Source: JACRLW01 sp046349595 (lineage in GTDB: Bacteria; Planctomycetota; UBA1135; UBA2386). Taken from it: a stretch of DNA of 64,000 bases. Under the pieces are notes generated by a model that was not told the origin of the DNA, did not search any database, and saw only the letters and a list, made by a program, of their open reading frames with translations. The position numbers and the translations under genes were made by a program. Shown here in pieces: positions 41,896-50,679 of the stretch; position 1 is the stretch's first letter, and every line of letters begins with the position of its first letter. The DNA lies in NCBI GenBank assembly GCA_046349595.1, contig JAXMCA010000002.1, positions 372,001 through 436,000 on the forward strand, given 5' to 3'.

Positions 41896-44856
41896 ATGCG
41901 TCAACTCGGCATCTCGACGCTGACCGTCGTCTCCCTCGGCATCCTCGCGGCATCCTGCGGTGGCGGAAGCTCCCGCCCGCCGGGCTACAAGGGCAAGTTC
42001 TCGCTGCAGCAGATCACGACCGGACAGGGGCAGGTCTACCCCTATCGCATCCGGGCCGTCGACGGCGCGGGCAACCCGACCTCCGAGATCCTCAACATCG
42101 AGCGCTACGACACCCTGACCCTGAACGCAGGTCAGAACAACGGCGTGCTGCCGGTCGCGACGCTGCCCGATACGCCGCTGCTCCCGGACGGGACCGCGGG
42201 CAACAACTACCTGCTGTTCCGCTTCAGCCACACGCTGATGCCCGAGTCGATCCTGTCGGCCGATCCCGGCGCGGCGGCGACCTCCTCGGGCCTGACCACG
42301 GCGATCAGCATCCTGGCCTACAACAGGACGACGGAGGAGACGACCGTCCTCAAGGGCCGCGGATTCGTCGGCGGCAAGACCTACTACGGTCAGGGTCAGC
42401 TCGATCTGGTCCAGGCGGTCAGCATCAACAACGATGCGGTCGAGATCACCGACCCGCGGGCCGAGGGTTTCCCGCACGGTTTCAACGGCGATCTGGACCT
42501 CGTGCAGCCCGACGCCTTCGTGTTCGTCGCCGACACCGATGACGACCTGACGACGCTCGAGACCTTCGATCCGCTGAACCTCGACTACGTGATCCAGGTC
42601 CGCGTGACCAACTCGGTCCGCGACGGTCGCAGTGCCTTCCTCGAGCAGGAAGTCTGCACCGCGACCACGGTCGGCACCGACCCCACCGCCGGCGACGTGA
42701 TCGGCTGGTCGGGCAACCGCACGCTGGAGATCACGCCCGGGAACAACCAGTCGGGTGTCGATCCGACCTCCGACATCATCGTCAGCTTCAACAAGCCGGT
42801 GCAGCCGACCGACGTCGGCACCTTCTTCACGCGCACCAACCTCACGCCCTCCTCGGGAGGCATCGCGCTGAACGTGACGGTCGCGGCATCGAGCTACACG
42901 ATCAACTACTACGCCGACCCGCTGAGCTACTCGGACCTCTGCCGCTACCGCATCCGGCCGGCCTACAACCTGCCGTCCGCGGAGGCGATCACGCTGCAGG
43001 TCCAGTCGGGGAGCATCCACGCGATCAAGGACCTCACCACTCTCGCGCACGACGTGCAGACCACCTTCCGCACCGGTGCCGGTCCCGGCATCGTCAATGC
43101 GCCGGTGGCTCCCGATGCGATCTACGTCGCGGTCGGCGGTGCGAATCCGGGCCTCGCGGTCATCGATCTGAACGGCTACGGACAGGGCACCAACGGCCTG
43201 CGCCCCGATGCCTCGGGCAATCCCACGCAGAATCCGGCGACCACCTGGTTCGCCGCCGCGAGCCCGGTCAACCCCTCGATCGGTGGCAACCCGAACATCG
43301 GTCAGGCTGGAGTGATCCCGCCGCTCAGCCCCGGGAGCTCGGTGCTCGACGCCGGCAGCAATGGTCCGCTGACCCTCGTCGAGGACACCAAGGGCCACAC
43401 CAAGCTGGTCGCCCCGCCGACTCTCGCCGGCATCGGTGACATCCACGTCGGCTGCCCGCTCGACCTGGTCTTCAACGACTACAACATCAACGTCAACGCC
43501 AGCGGTGCCAACCAGGTGAACCCGGGGACCGGCGTGGTCATGCCGGGCAACTGCATCGCGGTCAGCCCGCACCCGAATCCGCCGCGCCTGGTCTATCCGC
43601 CGCCGAATCCGTCGCGTGCGATCTTCGCCGAGGAGCCGACCTCGCAGGGCGGCTCCAACCTGCTCACCCCCGGCAATCGCGCCGACTTCCGCATCCGCGC
43701 GGTCACCGGCTTCGTCGGTCCGCAGCCGCCGCCGCCGTCGCCGCCGCCGCCGCCGTCGTACCAGCCGTATTCGGCCCGCCAGCAGCTCGGGCACTTCCTG
43801 TACGTGCTGGACCGCCCGAACAAGCGCGTGCTGGTGCTGAACAGCAACCGGATGACGATCCTCGACACGATCCGCCTGCCGGATCCCTTCAAGATCGCAT
43901 TCTCGCCGGCGCTGAGCCTGATGGCGGTCTCCAACTACGCGTCGGGCACGGTGTCGATCGTCGACACCGATCCGCGCAGCCCGACCTTCCACCAGATCGT
44001 CACCGAGACGCGCGTCGACTCCGGCCCCGGTGAGATCGCGTGGCAGCCGGACGGCGAGGCGATCTGCGTGGTCTGTGGCATCGCTGGCTCGATCGTGGTC
44101 CTTTCGGGCATCGACTTCTCGGTGCAGAAGTCGGCGACCGGCAACATCATCGATCCGATCTCGCTCGCGGTGACCCAGCGCTACGTCACCACTGGCAATC
44201 GCAGCTCGCTGTTCTACGCCTACATCCTGAACCGGAACGGCACGATCGCGGTCTACGAGTCCGGTCCGGACGGCACCAACGGCATCGGCTTCAACGACAT
44301 CATCGGCGTCGTCCAGCCGGTCTTCGCCCGCGCCTCCCAGATCCGCCTCGACTACACGTCGACGCTGGGCGGAATCTGGGTGAGCCACGTCGACGCGAGC
44401 GGGACGGGAATCGTGTCCCGCTGCGAGCTGACCACCTCGCCGCAGGGCATCCAGCCGATCCAGCAGCAGTCGAGCAACGGTGTGCAGTTGCCGCCGACCT
44501 TCCGTCAGAAGGAATGGACGGTCACCGAGACCTTCGGTGGCTCCGATCCGAACATCCCGGTCAACGACCGCTTCTCGGGCAACTCGATCGCGGACATCGC
44601 CTTCGACGAGATGTTCAACACTGGCACCGGCATCAACCAGTTGACGGTCTACAACGGCAGCTATGGCGCCTCGATCCTCGGTCACTCGTCGAAGGGCGCC
44701 GTGGTCGGTGGCGGCGCGCCGTACCGTCCGTCGTACCTGTTCGTCGCGCTGGCCGACGCCGGCAAGATCGACGTGATCGACATCGTCGCGCGCATCAAGG
44801 TCACGACGATCGACCTGCCCGGCGTCTCGATGCTCGCCACCTACTGGCGGCAGTGA
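41896..44856 (+). CDS. Large lipoprotein with Ig-like domain, poly-proline linker and beta-propeller
   Basis: The 986-residue product has a signal sequence ending in LAASC (Cys21), probably lipidated. A Big_5-like Ig domain follows around GVDPTSDIIVSFNKPV. A poly-proline/serine linker near 610-621 (PPPPSPPPPPSY) is encoded by imperfect CCG triplets at about 43727-43759. The C-terminal third has YVTN/YncE-type propeller repeats such as HFLYVLDRPNKRVLVLNS and FVALADAGKIDVIDIVA. Such proteins are often surface-bound and mediate binding; no enzyme motif is seen. The start at 41896 begins the signal sequence. Two hairpins follow the stop. Confidence 0.8.
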   Translation: MRQLGISTLTVVSLGILAASCGGGSSRPPGYKGKFSLQQITTGQGQVYPYRIRAVDGAGNPTSEILNIERYDTLTLNAGQNNGVLPVATLPDTPLLPDGTAGNNYLLFRFSHTLMPESILSADPGAAATSSGLTTAISILAYNRTTEETTVLKGRGFVGGKTYYGQGQLDLVQAVSINNDAVEITDPRAEGFPHGFNGDLDLVQPDAFVFVADTDDDLTTLETFDPLNLDYVIQVRVTNSVRDGRSAFLEQEVCTATTVGTDPTAGDVIGWSGNRTLEITPGNNQSGVDPTSDIIVSFNKPVQPTDVGTFFTRTNLTPSSGGIALNVTVAASSYTINYYADPLSYSDLCRYRIRPAYNLPSAEAITLQVQSGSIHAIKDLTTLAHDVQTTFRTGAGPGIVNAPVAPDAIYVAVGGANPGLAVIDLNGYGQGTNGLRPDASGNPTQNPATTWFAAASPVNPSIGGNPNIGQAGVIPPLSPGSSVLDAGSNGPLTLVEDTKGHTKLVAPPTLAGIGDIHVGCPLDLVFNDYNINVNASGANQVNPGTGVVMPGNCIAVSPHPNPPRLVYPPPNPSRAIFAEEPTSQGGSNLLTPGNRADFRIRAVTGFVGPQPPPPSPPPPPSYQPYSARQQLGHFLYVLDRPNKRVLVLNSNRMTILDTIRLPDPFKIAFSPALSLMAVSNYASGTVSIVDTDPRSPTFHQIVTETRVDSGPGEIAWQPDGEAICVVCGIAGSIVVLSGIDFSVQKSATGNIIDPISLAVTQRYVTTGNRSSLFYAYILNRNGTIAVYESGPDGTNGIGFNDIIGVVQPVFARASQIRLDYTSTLGGIWVSHVDASGTGIVSRCELTTSPQGIQPIQQQSSNGVQLPPTFRQKEWTVTETFGGSDPNIPVNDRFSGNSIADIAFDEMFNTGTGINQLTVYNGSYGASILGHSSKGAVVGGGAPYRPSYLFVALADAGKIDVIDIVARIKVTTIDLPGVSMLATYWRQ

Positions 44857-44862
44857 GTCCAT

Positions 44863-44915
44863 CGCGCGGCCGTCCGCGCGACGGCACCCGACCTGTGCTC
44901 TGCGCGGTCGGGTGC
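44863..44915 (+). terminator. Tandem hairpins after the beta-propeller gene
   Basis: Two GC-rich stems follow the TGA at 44856. The first is 7 bp (44863-44869 with 44874-44880, loop CCGT). The second is 10 bp and perfect (GCACCCGACC at 44884-44893 with its complement at 44906-44915, 12-nt loop). No U-tract is present, as is common in very GC-rich genomes. The M20 gene starts 32 nt later. Confidence 0.6.
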
Positions 44916-44947
44916 GAGGAGGAAGGGAGCGCGAGTATCGTGCGCGG

Positions 44948-46234
44948 ATGCCGATTCGCGCGCTCCTGCTGCTGATCGCCCTCGCCCCCACTCTGGCTGC
45001 GCAGATCGGCGCCGACCCCCTCGGCGATCACGCGCCGGCCTGGATCGAGTTCTACCGCGACCTCCATCGTCACCCGGAGCTGTCGTTCCGCGAGGCGAAG
45101 ACGGCCGAGAAACTCGCCGCCGCGTTCACCGCCGCAGGCTTCGAGGTCACCTCCCACGTCGGCGGCACCGGTGTCGTCGCCGTGTTGCACAACGGCGAAG
45201 GTCCGACCCTGCTGCTGCGCTGTGACATGGATGCGCTCCCCGTCGGCGAGCGGACCGGTCTCGAGTATCGGTCCGAGGTTCGCGTCGAGGGCGATGATGG
45301 TCGCGTCGGCGGCGTGATGCATGCCTGCGGTCACGACCTCCACATGACGGCACTCGCGGCGACGAGCACATGGCTCGCGACGCACCGTGAGAGCTGGCGC
45401 GGCACGCTGGTGTGCATCGGACAGCCCGCGGAGGAGCGCGCCGGCGGAGCGAAGGCGATGCTCGAGGACGGGCTGTTCGAGCGCTTCCCGCGGCCGGACT
45501 ACGCGGTCGCCATGCACGTCACTCCCGATCTGCCCGCGGGAACGGTCGGGGTGCGCGCCGGTCCGGCGATGGCGAACGTGGAGAGCGTCGACGTGACGAT
45601 CCACGGACGCGGTGGCCACGGAGCAGCACCGCACCTCACGATCGATCCGATCCCGATCGCCTGTCGCCTCGTGCTCGACCTGCAGACCATCGTCTCGCGA
45701 GAGATCGCGCCGACATCTCCGGCGGTGGTCACCGTGGGCTCGATCGTCGGCGGCAGCAAGCACAACATCATCGACGACGAGTGCCGCCTGCAGATCACCA
45801 TCCGCAGCTACGACCCGCAGGTGCACGAGCACATCAAGGAAGCCATCGTGCGCAAGGCCAAGGCCGCCGCGGCGAGCAGCGGTGCAGGCGAGCCCGACGT
45901 CGCGTTCTCCGAATTCACGCCGGCGATGGTGAACGACGACCGCCTCACCGACCGCTGCCGCACCGCATTCCGCGACGAGCTCGGCGCCGCCGCGGTCGTC
46001 GACGTCGACGCCGTGATGACGGCCGAGGACTTCGGTCGCCTGCGTCTCGCCGGAATCCCGATCTGCATGTTCCGCCTCGGCACGACCGCGCCGGCACGCC
46101 TCGAAGCGGCACGTCGGGCCGGACAACCTCTCGCGCCGTTGCACTCCGGCGGCTACTACCCCGACGTCGAGCAGTGCCTCCCCACCGCGGTCCGCGCCCT
46201 CGCGAGCGCCGCACTCCACCTCCTCCCCCGATGA
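44948..46234 (+). CDS. M20 family secreted amidohydrolase/peptidase
   Basis: The 428-residue protein has a signal peptide (1-18, LLLLIALAPTLAA) and the M20D aminoacylase/hippurate-hydrolase core: RDLHRHPELSF, DMDALPV at 93-99, the metal-binding HACGHDLH at 125-132, and the PAEERAGG acid pair. A dimerisation lid follows with GRGGHGAAPH and the last metal ligand His in PLHSGGYYPD. It would cleave an N-acyl amino acid or dipeptide amide outside the cytoplasm. The ATG at 44948 starts the signal peptide; an unusually strong GGAGG lies about 18 nt upstream, too far to be ideal. Its TGA overlaps the HD gene ATG. Confidence 0.9.
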   Translation: MPIRALLLLIALAPTLAAQIGADPLGDHAPAWIEFYRDLHRHPELSFREAKTAEKLAAAFTAAGFEVTSHVGGTGVVAVLHNGEGPTLLLRCDMDALPVGERTGLEYRSEVRVEGDDGRVGGVMHACGHDLHMTALAATSTWLATHRESWRGTLVCIGQPAEERAGGAKAMLEDGLFERFPRPDYAVAMHVTPDLPAGTVGVRAGPAMANVESVDVTIHGRGGHGAAPHLTIDPIPIACRLVLDLQTIVSREIAPTSPAVVTVGSIVGGSKHNIIDDECRLQITIRSYDPQVHEHIKEAIVRKAKAAAASSGAGEPDVAFSEFTPAMVNDDRLTDRCRTAFRDELGAAAVVDVDAVMTAEDFGRLRLAGIPICMFRLGTTAPARLEAARRAGQPLAPLHSGGYYPDVEQCLPTAVRALASAALHLLPR

Positions 46235-46806
46235 GTCCCAAGCACTCGTCACCTCCCCTCCTGCCCCTGCTCGATCTCTCGCGGCGCTACTGCGAGCCTC
46301 ACCGTCGCTACCACAACATCGAGCACCCGGCGCACATGTTGTTCGTGGCGCGCCAACTCGCGTTGACCGACGAGCAGATCGCCGCCGTGTGGTTCCACGA
46401 CGCGATCTATGACCCAAGCCGCAAGGACAACGAGGAGCGCAGCGCAGCCCTCGCCGTCGAGCAGTTGACGATGCTCGGCTGGCCGGAGCACAGCGTGCGA
46501 TCGGTCGAGGCCATCGTGCTCGACACGAAGCGGCACACCCCGACCTCCGATGCATCGCGCGCGGTGATCGACCTCGATCTCGAACCTCTCTCGGAGACCT
46601 GGGACGTGTTCCAGCGCAACGCGCTGCACGTACGCGTCGAGTACCGCGGCATCGACGACGAGACCTTTCACCACGGCCGACGTCGCTTCCTCGAGGAGAT
46701 GCTCGGGCGCGAACGTCTCTACTGGACGACCTGGGGCGCGCGCTACGAGCTGCCGGCGCGACGCAACCTCCAGCGCGCGCTGCGCGAACTCCTCGAGACG
46801 ACGTGA
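46231..46806 (+). CDS. HD-domain metal-dependent phosphohydrolase
   Basis: This 191-residue protein carries HD superfamily signatures: YHNIEH at 27-32 and HD at 56-57 in WFHDAIYDP, with KDNEERSA completing the acidic set. It belongs to the small stand-alone HD proteins that act on nucleotides or phosphate esters; the substrate is unknown. Length is typical. The ATG lies in an ATGA overlap with the M20 stop and its own TGA overlaps the next start (GTGA), so three genes form a coupled run. No signal peptide is present, so it is cytoplasmic, unlike its neighbours. Confidence 0.85.
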   Translation: MSPKHSSPPLLPLLDLSRRYCEPHRRYHNIEHPAHMLFVARQLALTDEQIAAVWFHDAIYDPSRKDNEERSAALAVEQLTMLGWPEHSVRSVEAIVLDTKRHTPTSDASRAVIDLDLEPLSETWDVFQRNALHVRVEYRGIDDETFHHGRRRFLEEMLGRERLYWTTWGARYELPARRNLQRALRELLETT

Positions 46807-47984
46807 TCGCCATGTCGAGACCCGCCATCTCCTGCGCCGTCCTGGCAGCGTCGATCATTGTCTCGGCCTGTGGCACGGTACCGACGACCCCGCGTCGCGC
46901 AGCGCGCCTGCGGATCGCGACCTTCAACGCGTCGCTCTCGCGCGACTCCGCCGGTCAGTTGATCCGCGAACTCGCCGCGGGCAGCGAGAAGGCCACGGCC
47001 GTCGCCACCATCGTCCAGAAGGTCCGGCCGGACATCCTGGTCCTGCAGGAACTCGATTCCGATCCCTCCGGGGCCTCGGCCGACTTCTTCCGGTCGCGAT
47101 ACCTCGCCGTCCCACACGGCGACGCCGCCGCGATCGACTACCCCTACCGCTACGTGCCGACGTCCAACACCGGCATCCCCTCCGGTCACGATCTCGACGG
47201 CGACGGGCGCAACAACGGCCCTGCGGATGCGCTCGGATTCGGCCGCCACCCCGGGCACTTCGGATTCGCGGTGTTCTCGCGGCACCCGATCGACGTCGCC
47301 AGCGTGCGATCGTTCCGCACCCTGCCCTGGTCGACGATGCCGGACAACGCGATGCCCGACGCGGACCGGACCGATCTCGTGCGCGCCGCGCTGCCCCTGT
47401 CGTCGAAGACGCACGTCGACATCCCGATCCGCCTCCCCGACCGCCGCACGCTGCACCTGCTGGTGTGCCATCCGACTCCGCCGGTGTTCGACGGCACCGA
47501 GCGACGCAATGCGCGCCGCAACCACGACGAGATCCGTCTGTTCGCCGACTACCTCGATCCGCAGCGCAGCACGTGGATCCGCGACGACGACGGCAGACCG
47601 GGCGGCCTCATCCCCGGCGCCAGCTTCGTGATCTGCGGGGACATGAACTGCGATCCGCAGGATGGCGATTCGTTCGAGCACCCGATCCGGCTGCTCCTCG
47701 ACCATCCGGCGATCACGTCCGCGTTCGTCCCTCGCAGCGCGGGTGGTGTGGACGCCGCGAGGCGCGACGGCGGGAAGAACGCCGCGCACGTAACGTCCGC
47801 CGACTCGGACACCTCCGACTTCGACGACGACAAGGGGCCGGGCAACCTGCGCGTCGACTACGTGCTGCCCTCCCGTGAGTTCGTCGTGGAGGACGGCGGG
47901 GTGTTCTGGCCGGCGTCCGACGATCCCGACGCGAAGCTCGTGCTCGCCAGCGACCACCGCATGGTGTGGCTCGATCTCCGCTGA
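46803..47984 (+). CDS. Endonuclease/exonuclease/phosphatase family lipoprotein
   Basis: The 393-residue product belongs to the EEP superfamily (nuclease, sphingomyelinase and phosphatase relatives). It shows RIATFNAS, the metal-binding Glu in LVLQELDSD, GDMNCDP with the Asp/Asn pair, and the closing SDHRMVW. The N-terminus is a signal sequence with lipobox VSAC, so it should be exported and lipidated. A GTG at 46803 in a GTGA overlap with the HD gene gives the most likely start; an ATG at 46812 is possible. The Asp-rich linker SADSDTSDFDDDKG near residue 340 is unusual. The substrate may be extracellular DNA or a phosphoester. Confidence 0.85.
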   Translation: MIAMSRPAISCAVLAASIIVSACGTVPTTPRRAARLRIATFNASLSRDSAGQLIRELAAGSEKATAVATIVQKVRPDILVLQELDSDPSGASADFFRSRYLAVPHGDAAAIDYPYRYVPTSNTGIPSGHDLDGDGRNNGPADALGFGRHPGHFGFAVFSRHPIDVASVRSFRTLPWSTMPDNAMPDADRTDLVRAALPLSSKTHVDIPIRLPDRRTLHLLVCHPTPPVFDGTERRNARRNHDEIRLFADYLDPQRSTWIRDDDGRPGGLIPGASFVICGDMNCDPQDGDSFEHPIRLLLDHPAITSAFVPRSAGGVDAARRDGGKNAAHVTSADSDTSDFDDDKGPGNLRVDYVLPSREFVVEDGGVFWPASDDPDAKLVLASDHRMVWLDLR

Positions 47985-48005
47985 AAGGAGCCGCATCATG
48001 CGCGC

Positions 48006-49625
48006 ATGCGCCGATGCTGCCTCGCAGCCGTTCTTCCCGTCGTCCTCCTTGCCGCGCCTGAGGCCCGGGCGCAGCGTGCCCGCCGCGAGCCTCGCCCGCT
48101 GACCGTCGCGGAATCCTCCGGATTCGTGCGGACGGCCACGCTCGAGGAGGTGCGCGGCTTCCTCACCGCGGTCATCGGCGCGCATCCCGATGCCGCACTG
48201 CGGATGGAGACCTTCGGAAAGAGCGAAGAGGGCCGTGATCTCCTGATGGTGCGTGTGCCGCCGACCGGCGCGTCCGGTTCGTCCGAGGATCCACCGCTGC
48301 GAGTCCTGGTGGTCGCGAACATCCATGCCGGCGAGGTGTGCGGCAAGGAGGCGGTGCAGTTGATCCTGCGCGAGATCGCCGAGGGCGAACACCGTGCGCT
48401 GACGTCGCACTGCGAGCTGGTGTTCGTGCCGGTCTACAACGCGGACGGCAACGAGGCGATGGCGCCCGACAACCGTCGCGACCAGAACGGTCCGGTCGGT
48501 GGGATGGGCAAGCGCGAGAACTCCAAGGGACTCGATCTCAACCGCGACTGCGTGAAGGCGGAGTCGGCCGAGTTCCGCGCGCTGCTCGGCCTGATGCGGA
48601 GCTTCGACCCGCACGTGCTGTTCGACCTGCACACGACGGACGGTTCACCGAGCGGCTACAACGTCACCTATGCGACATCGCTGTCGACCAACACCGACGA
48701 TGCGCTGATCGGATACACGCGCGACGAGCTGATCCCCGCTGTGCGTACGCGGCTGTTCGAGCGGCACACGATCCACACCTTCGACTACGGCAACTTCGGC
48801 CGTGGGCAGGATCCGGTCTGGGAGACGTTCGACCATCGCCCGCGGTACCTCACCAACTACGTCGGGCTGCGCAACCGCATCAGCCTGCTGTCGGAGGCCT
48901 ACGCCTACGATCCGTACGAGACCCGCGTCCGCAACACACGCGCCTTCGTCCTGGAGTTCCTGACGCGACTCTGCGAGGACCGACAGAAGGTGCGGGCGCT
49001 GTGCGATGCCGCCGACCGGCGGTGCGTCGACGGCGACCGTGGCGTGACCTTCCGGCGCGACACCACCCTGGCCGCCGGCGAGAAGGGCGAGGTCCTGGTG
49101 GGCAAGTGGGACGAGGTGGTCCTGGAGAACGGCATCGCGCGACTGGCTCGCCGGACCGAACTCGAGCCGCGCACGATGACCGTCCGCACCCGCTTCGTGT
49201 CGCGTGACATTCGGCCGCTGCCCGCGCTCGGCTACGTGCTCCTCGATCCGGATCCGAAGTTGCTCGACACGCTCGCCGCGCACGGCATCGAGGTGCGCGA
49301 ACTCGGCCGCGGGGTGAAGGTGAAACTGTCGCGCTTCGTCCCCGCATCGGGCGATCGCAGCGCCGGCGCCTACCAGGGCCATCGCGCCATCACGCTGCGC
49401 GGCGAGTGGCAGGACACGGAGACGGAGCTGGCGGAAGGCACGAAGATCGTGCCGGCACGTCAGAAGCTCGCCCATCTGGTGACGGCGCTGCTCGAACCGG
49501 AGAGCGAGGACGGCCTGACGACGTGGGAGTTCTTCGTCGACAAGACCACGTTCACGCACGACGGACGGACGGGCAGCTTCCCGGTCGCTCGGTTGGAGGT
49601 GACCACGGGCATCGAGCTGCGATGA
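48006..49625 (+). CDS. M14-type zinc carboxypeptidase, secreted
   Basis: The 539-residue protein has a signal peptide (1-22) and the M14 core: H107-x-x-E110 in NIHAGEVCG, a middle DLNRDCVK arginine/aspartate block, and H209 in DLHTTDG as the third zinc ligand. A catalytic glutamate probably lies downstream near LLSEAYAYDPYE. The C-terminal 200 residues form an extra beta-rich domain not typical of the core. The start ATG at 48006 is the only in-frame one, although the best Shine-Dalgarno (AAGGAG) points to an ATG in another frame at 47998. It releases C-terminal amino acids or processes peptidoglycan/peptides. The TGA overlaps the epimerase ATG. Confidence 0.85.
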   Translation: MRRCCLAAVLPVVLLAAPEARAQRARREPRPLTVAESSGFVRTATLEEVRGFLTAVIGAHPDAALRMETFGKSEEGRDLLMVRVPPTGASGSSEDPPLRVLVVANIHAGEVCGKEAVQLILREIAEGEHRALTSHCELVFVPVYNADGNEAMAPDNRRDQNGPVGGMGKRENSKGLDLNRDCVKAESAEFRALLGLMRSFDPHVLFDLHTTDGSPSGYNVTYATSLSTNTDDALIGYTRDELIPAVRTRLFERHTIHTFDYGNFGRGQDPVWETFDHRPRYLTNYVGLRNRISLLSEAYAYDPYETRVRNTRAFVLEFLTRLCEDRQKVRALCDAADRRCVDGDRGVTFRRDTTLAAGEKGEVLVGKWDEVVLENGIARLARRTELEPRTMTVRTRFVSRDIRPLPALGYVLLDPDPKLLDTLAAHGIEVRELGRGVKVKLSRFVPASGDRSAGAYQGHRAITLRGEWQDTETELAEGTKIVPARQKLAHLVTALLEPESEDGLTTWEFFVDKTTFTHDGRTGSFPVARLEVTTGIELR

Positions 49626-50518
49626 GTCGGATCGGGATCAGCGGCGCGAGCGGACTGGTCGGACGCCGACTCGCCACACGACTGCGGAACGCCGGACACA
49701 CGGTGATCCCGCTCGTCCGTCGCGACCCGCAGGCCGGTACCTCGATCCTCTGGGATCCTGCGGGCGAACGATTCGACGCCGCGGCCTGCGAGGATCTCGA
49801 CGCGATCGTGCACCTCGCTGGCGAGAACGTCGCCAAGGGACGCTGGACGACGCGCTTCCGCAGCGTGCTCCGCGCCAGCCGCATCGACGGCACGCGCCTG
49901 CTCGTCGAGGGTCTCCTCGCCCGACCGCGTCTCCCGCAGGTGCTGGTGTGCGCATCGGCGAGCGGCTTCTACGGCGACCGCGGCGAACAGGTCTGCGACG
50001 AGACCACGTCCTGCGGCACCGGCTTCCTCGCCGGACTCACGCGCGACTGGGAAGCGGCGAGCGCGGGGTTCGACTCACGCGGACGCCGTGTCGTCCTGCG
50101 CATCGGCATGGTGCTCGCACGCGACGGCGGCGCACTGCCGAGGATCGCACTGCCCTTCCGCTTCGGACTCGGTGGTCGGCTCGGCAGCGGCAGGCAGTGG
50201 ATGAGCTGGATCGCGCTCGACGATCTGTGCGGCGTGATCGAACGCGCCCTGGACGACGATTCGATGCGCGGCACCTACAACGCCGTCTCACCGGGACCCG
50301 TGCGCAACGCCGAGTTCACGCGCACCCTCGCCGGCGTCCTTCACCGACCGGCCATCCTGCCGGCGCCGGCCTTCGCGCTGCGCCTCGCGCTCGGCGCGAT
50401 GGCCGACGAGCTGCTGCTCACCAGCCAGCGCCTCGCGCCAGCGCGACTCCTCGCCGCGGGCTTCCGCTTCGCTCACGCGGAGCTCGAAGCTGCTCTGCGC
50501 GATGCCCTTCGCAGGTGA
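49622..50518 (+). CDS. TIGR01777-family NAD-dependent epimerase/dehydratase
   Basis: This 298-residue short-chain dehydrogenase-type protein has a Rossmann start IGISGASGLVGRRLA and the family block HLAGENVAKGRWT. The SASGFYGDRGEQVCDE tyrosine region follows, then WEAAS and GRRVVLRIGMVLARDGGALPR, which matches the YfcH/SulA-like TIGR01777 proteins of unknown substrate. The C-terminal part ends with a DUF1731-type helix LALGAMADELLLTSQR. The ATG overlaps the carboxypeptidase stop (ATGA), so it closes this plus-strand operon. A strong hairpin lies downstream in the convergent gap. Confidence 0.9.
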   Translation: MSRIGISGASGLVGRRLATRLRNAGHTVIPLVRRDPQAGTSILWDPAGERFDAAACEDLDAIVHLAGENVAKGRWTTRFRSVLRASRIDGTRLLVEGLLARPRLPQVLVCASASGFYGDRGEQVCDETTSCGTGFLAGLTRDWEAASAGFDSRGRRVVLRIGMVLARDGGALPRIALPFRFGLGGRLGSGRQWMSWIALDDLCGVIERALDDDSMRGTYNAVSPGPVRNAEFTRTLAGVLHRPAILPAPAFALRLALGAMADELLLTSQRLAPARLLAAGFRFAHAELEAALRDALRR

Positions 50519-50561
50519 GTGTCGCGGCGGAGACACAGCGCGGCCTCCTGCCGCAACCGAA

Positions 50562-50592
50562 GGGGTGCGGCTCGCTTCGCTCACCGCACCCC
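50562..50592. terminator. Bidirectional terminator-like hairpin in a convergent gap
   Basis: A perfect 9-bp stem GGGGTGCGG / CCGCACCCC (50562-50570 with 50584-50592) has a 13-nt loop. It sits in the 161-nt gap between the convergent epimerase and secreted-protein genes, so it could stop transcription from both sides. A second, smaller CGCG-rich hairpin near 50645-50660 is flanked by two copies of GAATCC. Confidence 0.6.
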
Positions 50593-50679
50593 GAGGCACT
50601 CGGCCGCGCTGTCGGTCCTGCTGACATCGACTGCTCACGAGAATCCGCGCGTGCCGCGCGAATCCTCCGGAGGAGTAGA

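Noticed and set aside
43724..43760. CCG triplet run in the beta-propeller gene as a phase-variable repeat.
   Set aside because: It is imperfect, in frame, and simply encodes a proline linker; slippage of triplets would not change the frame.
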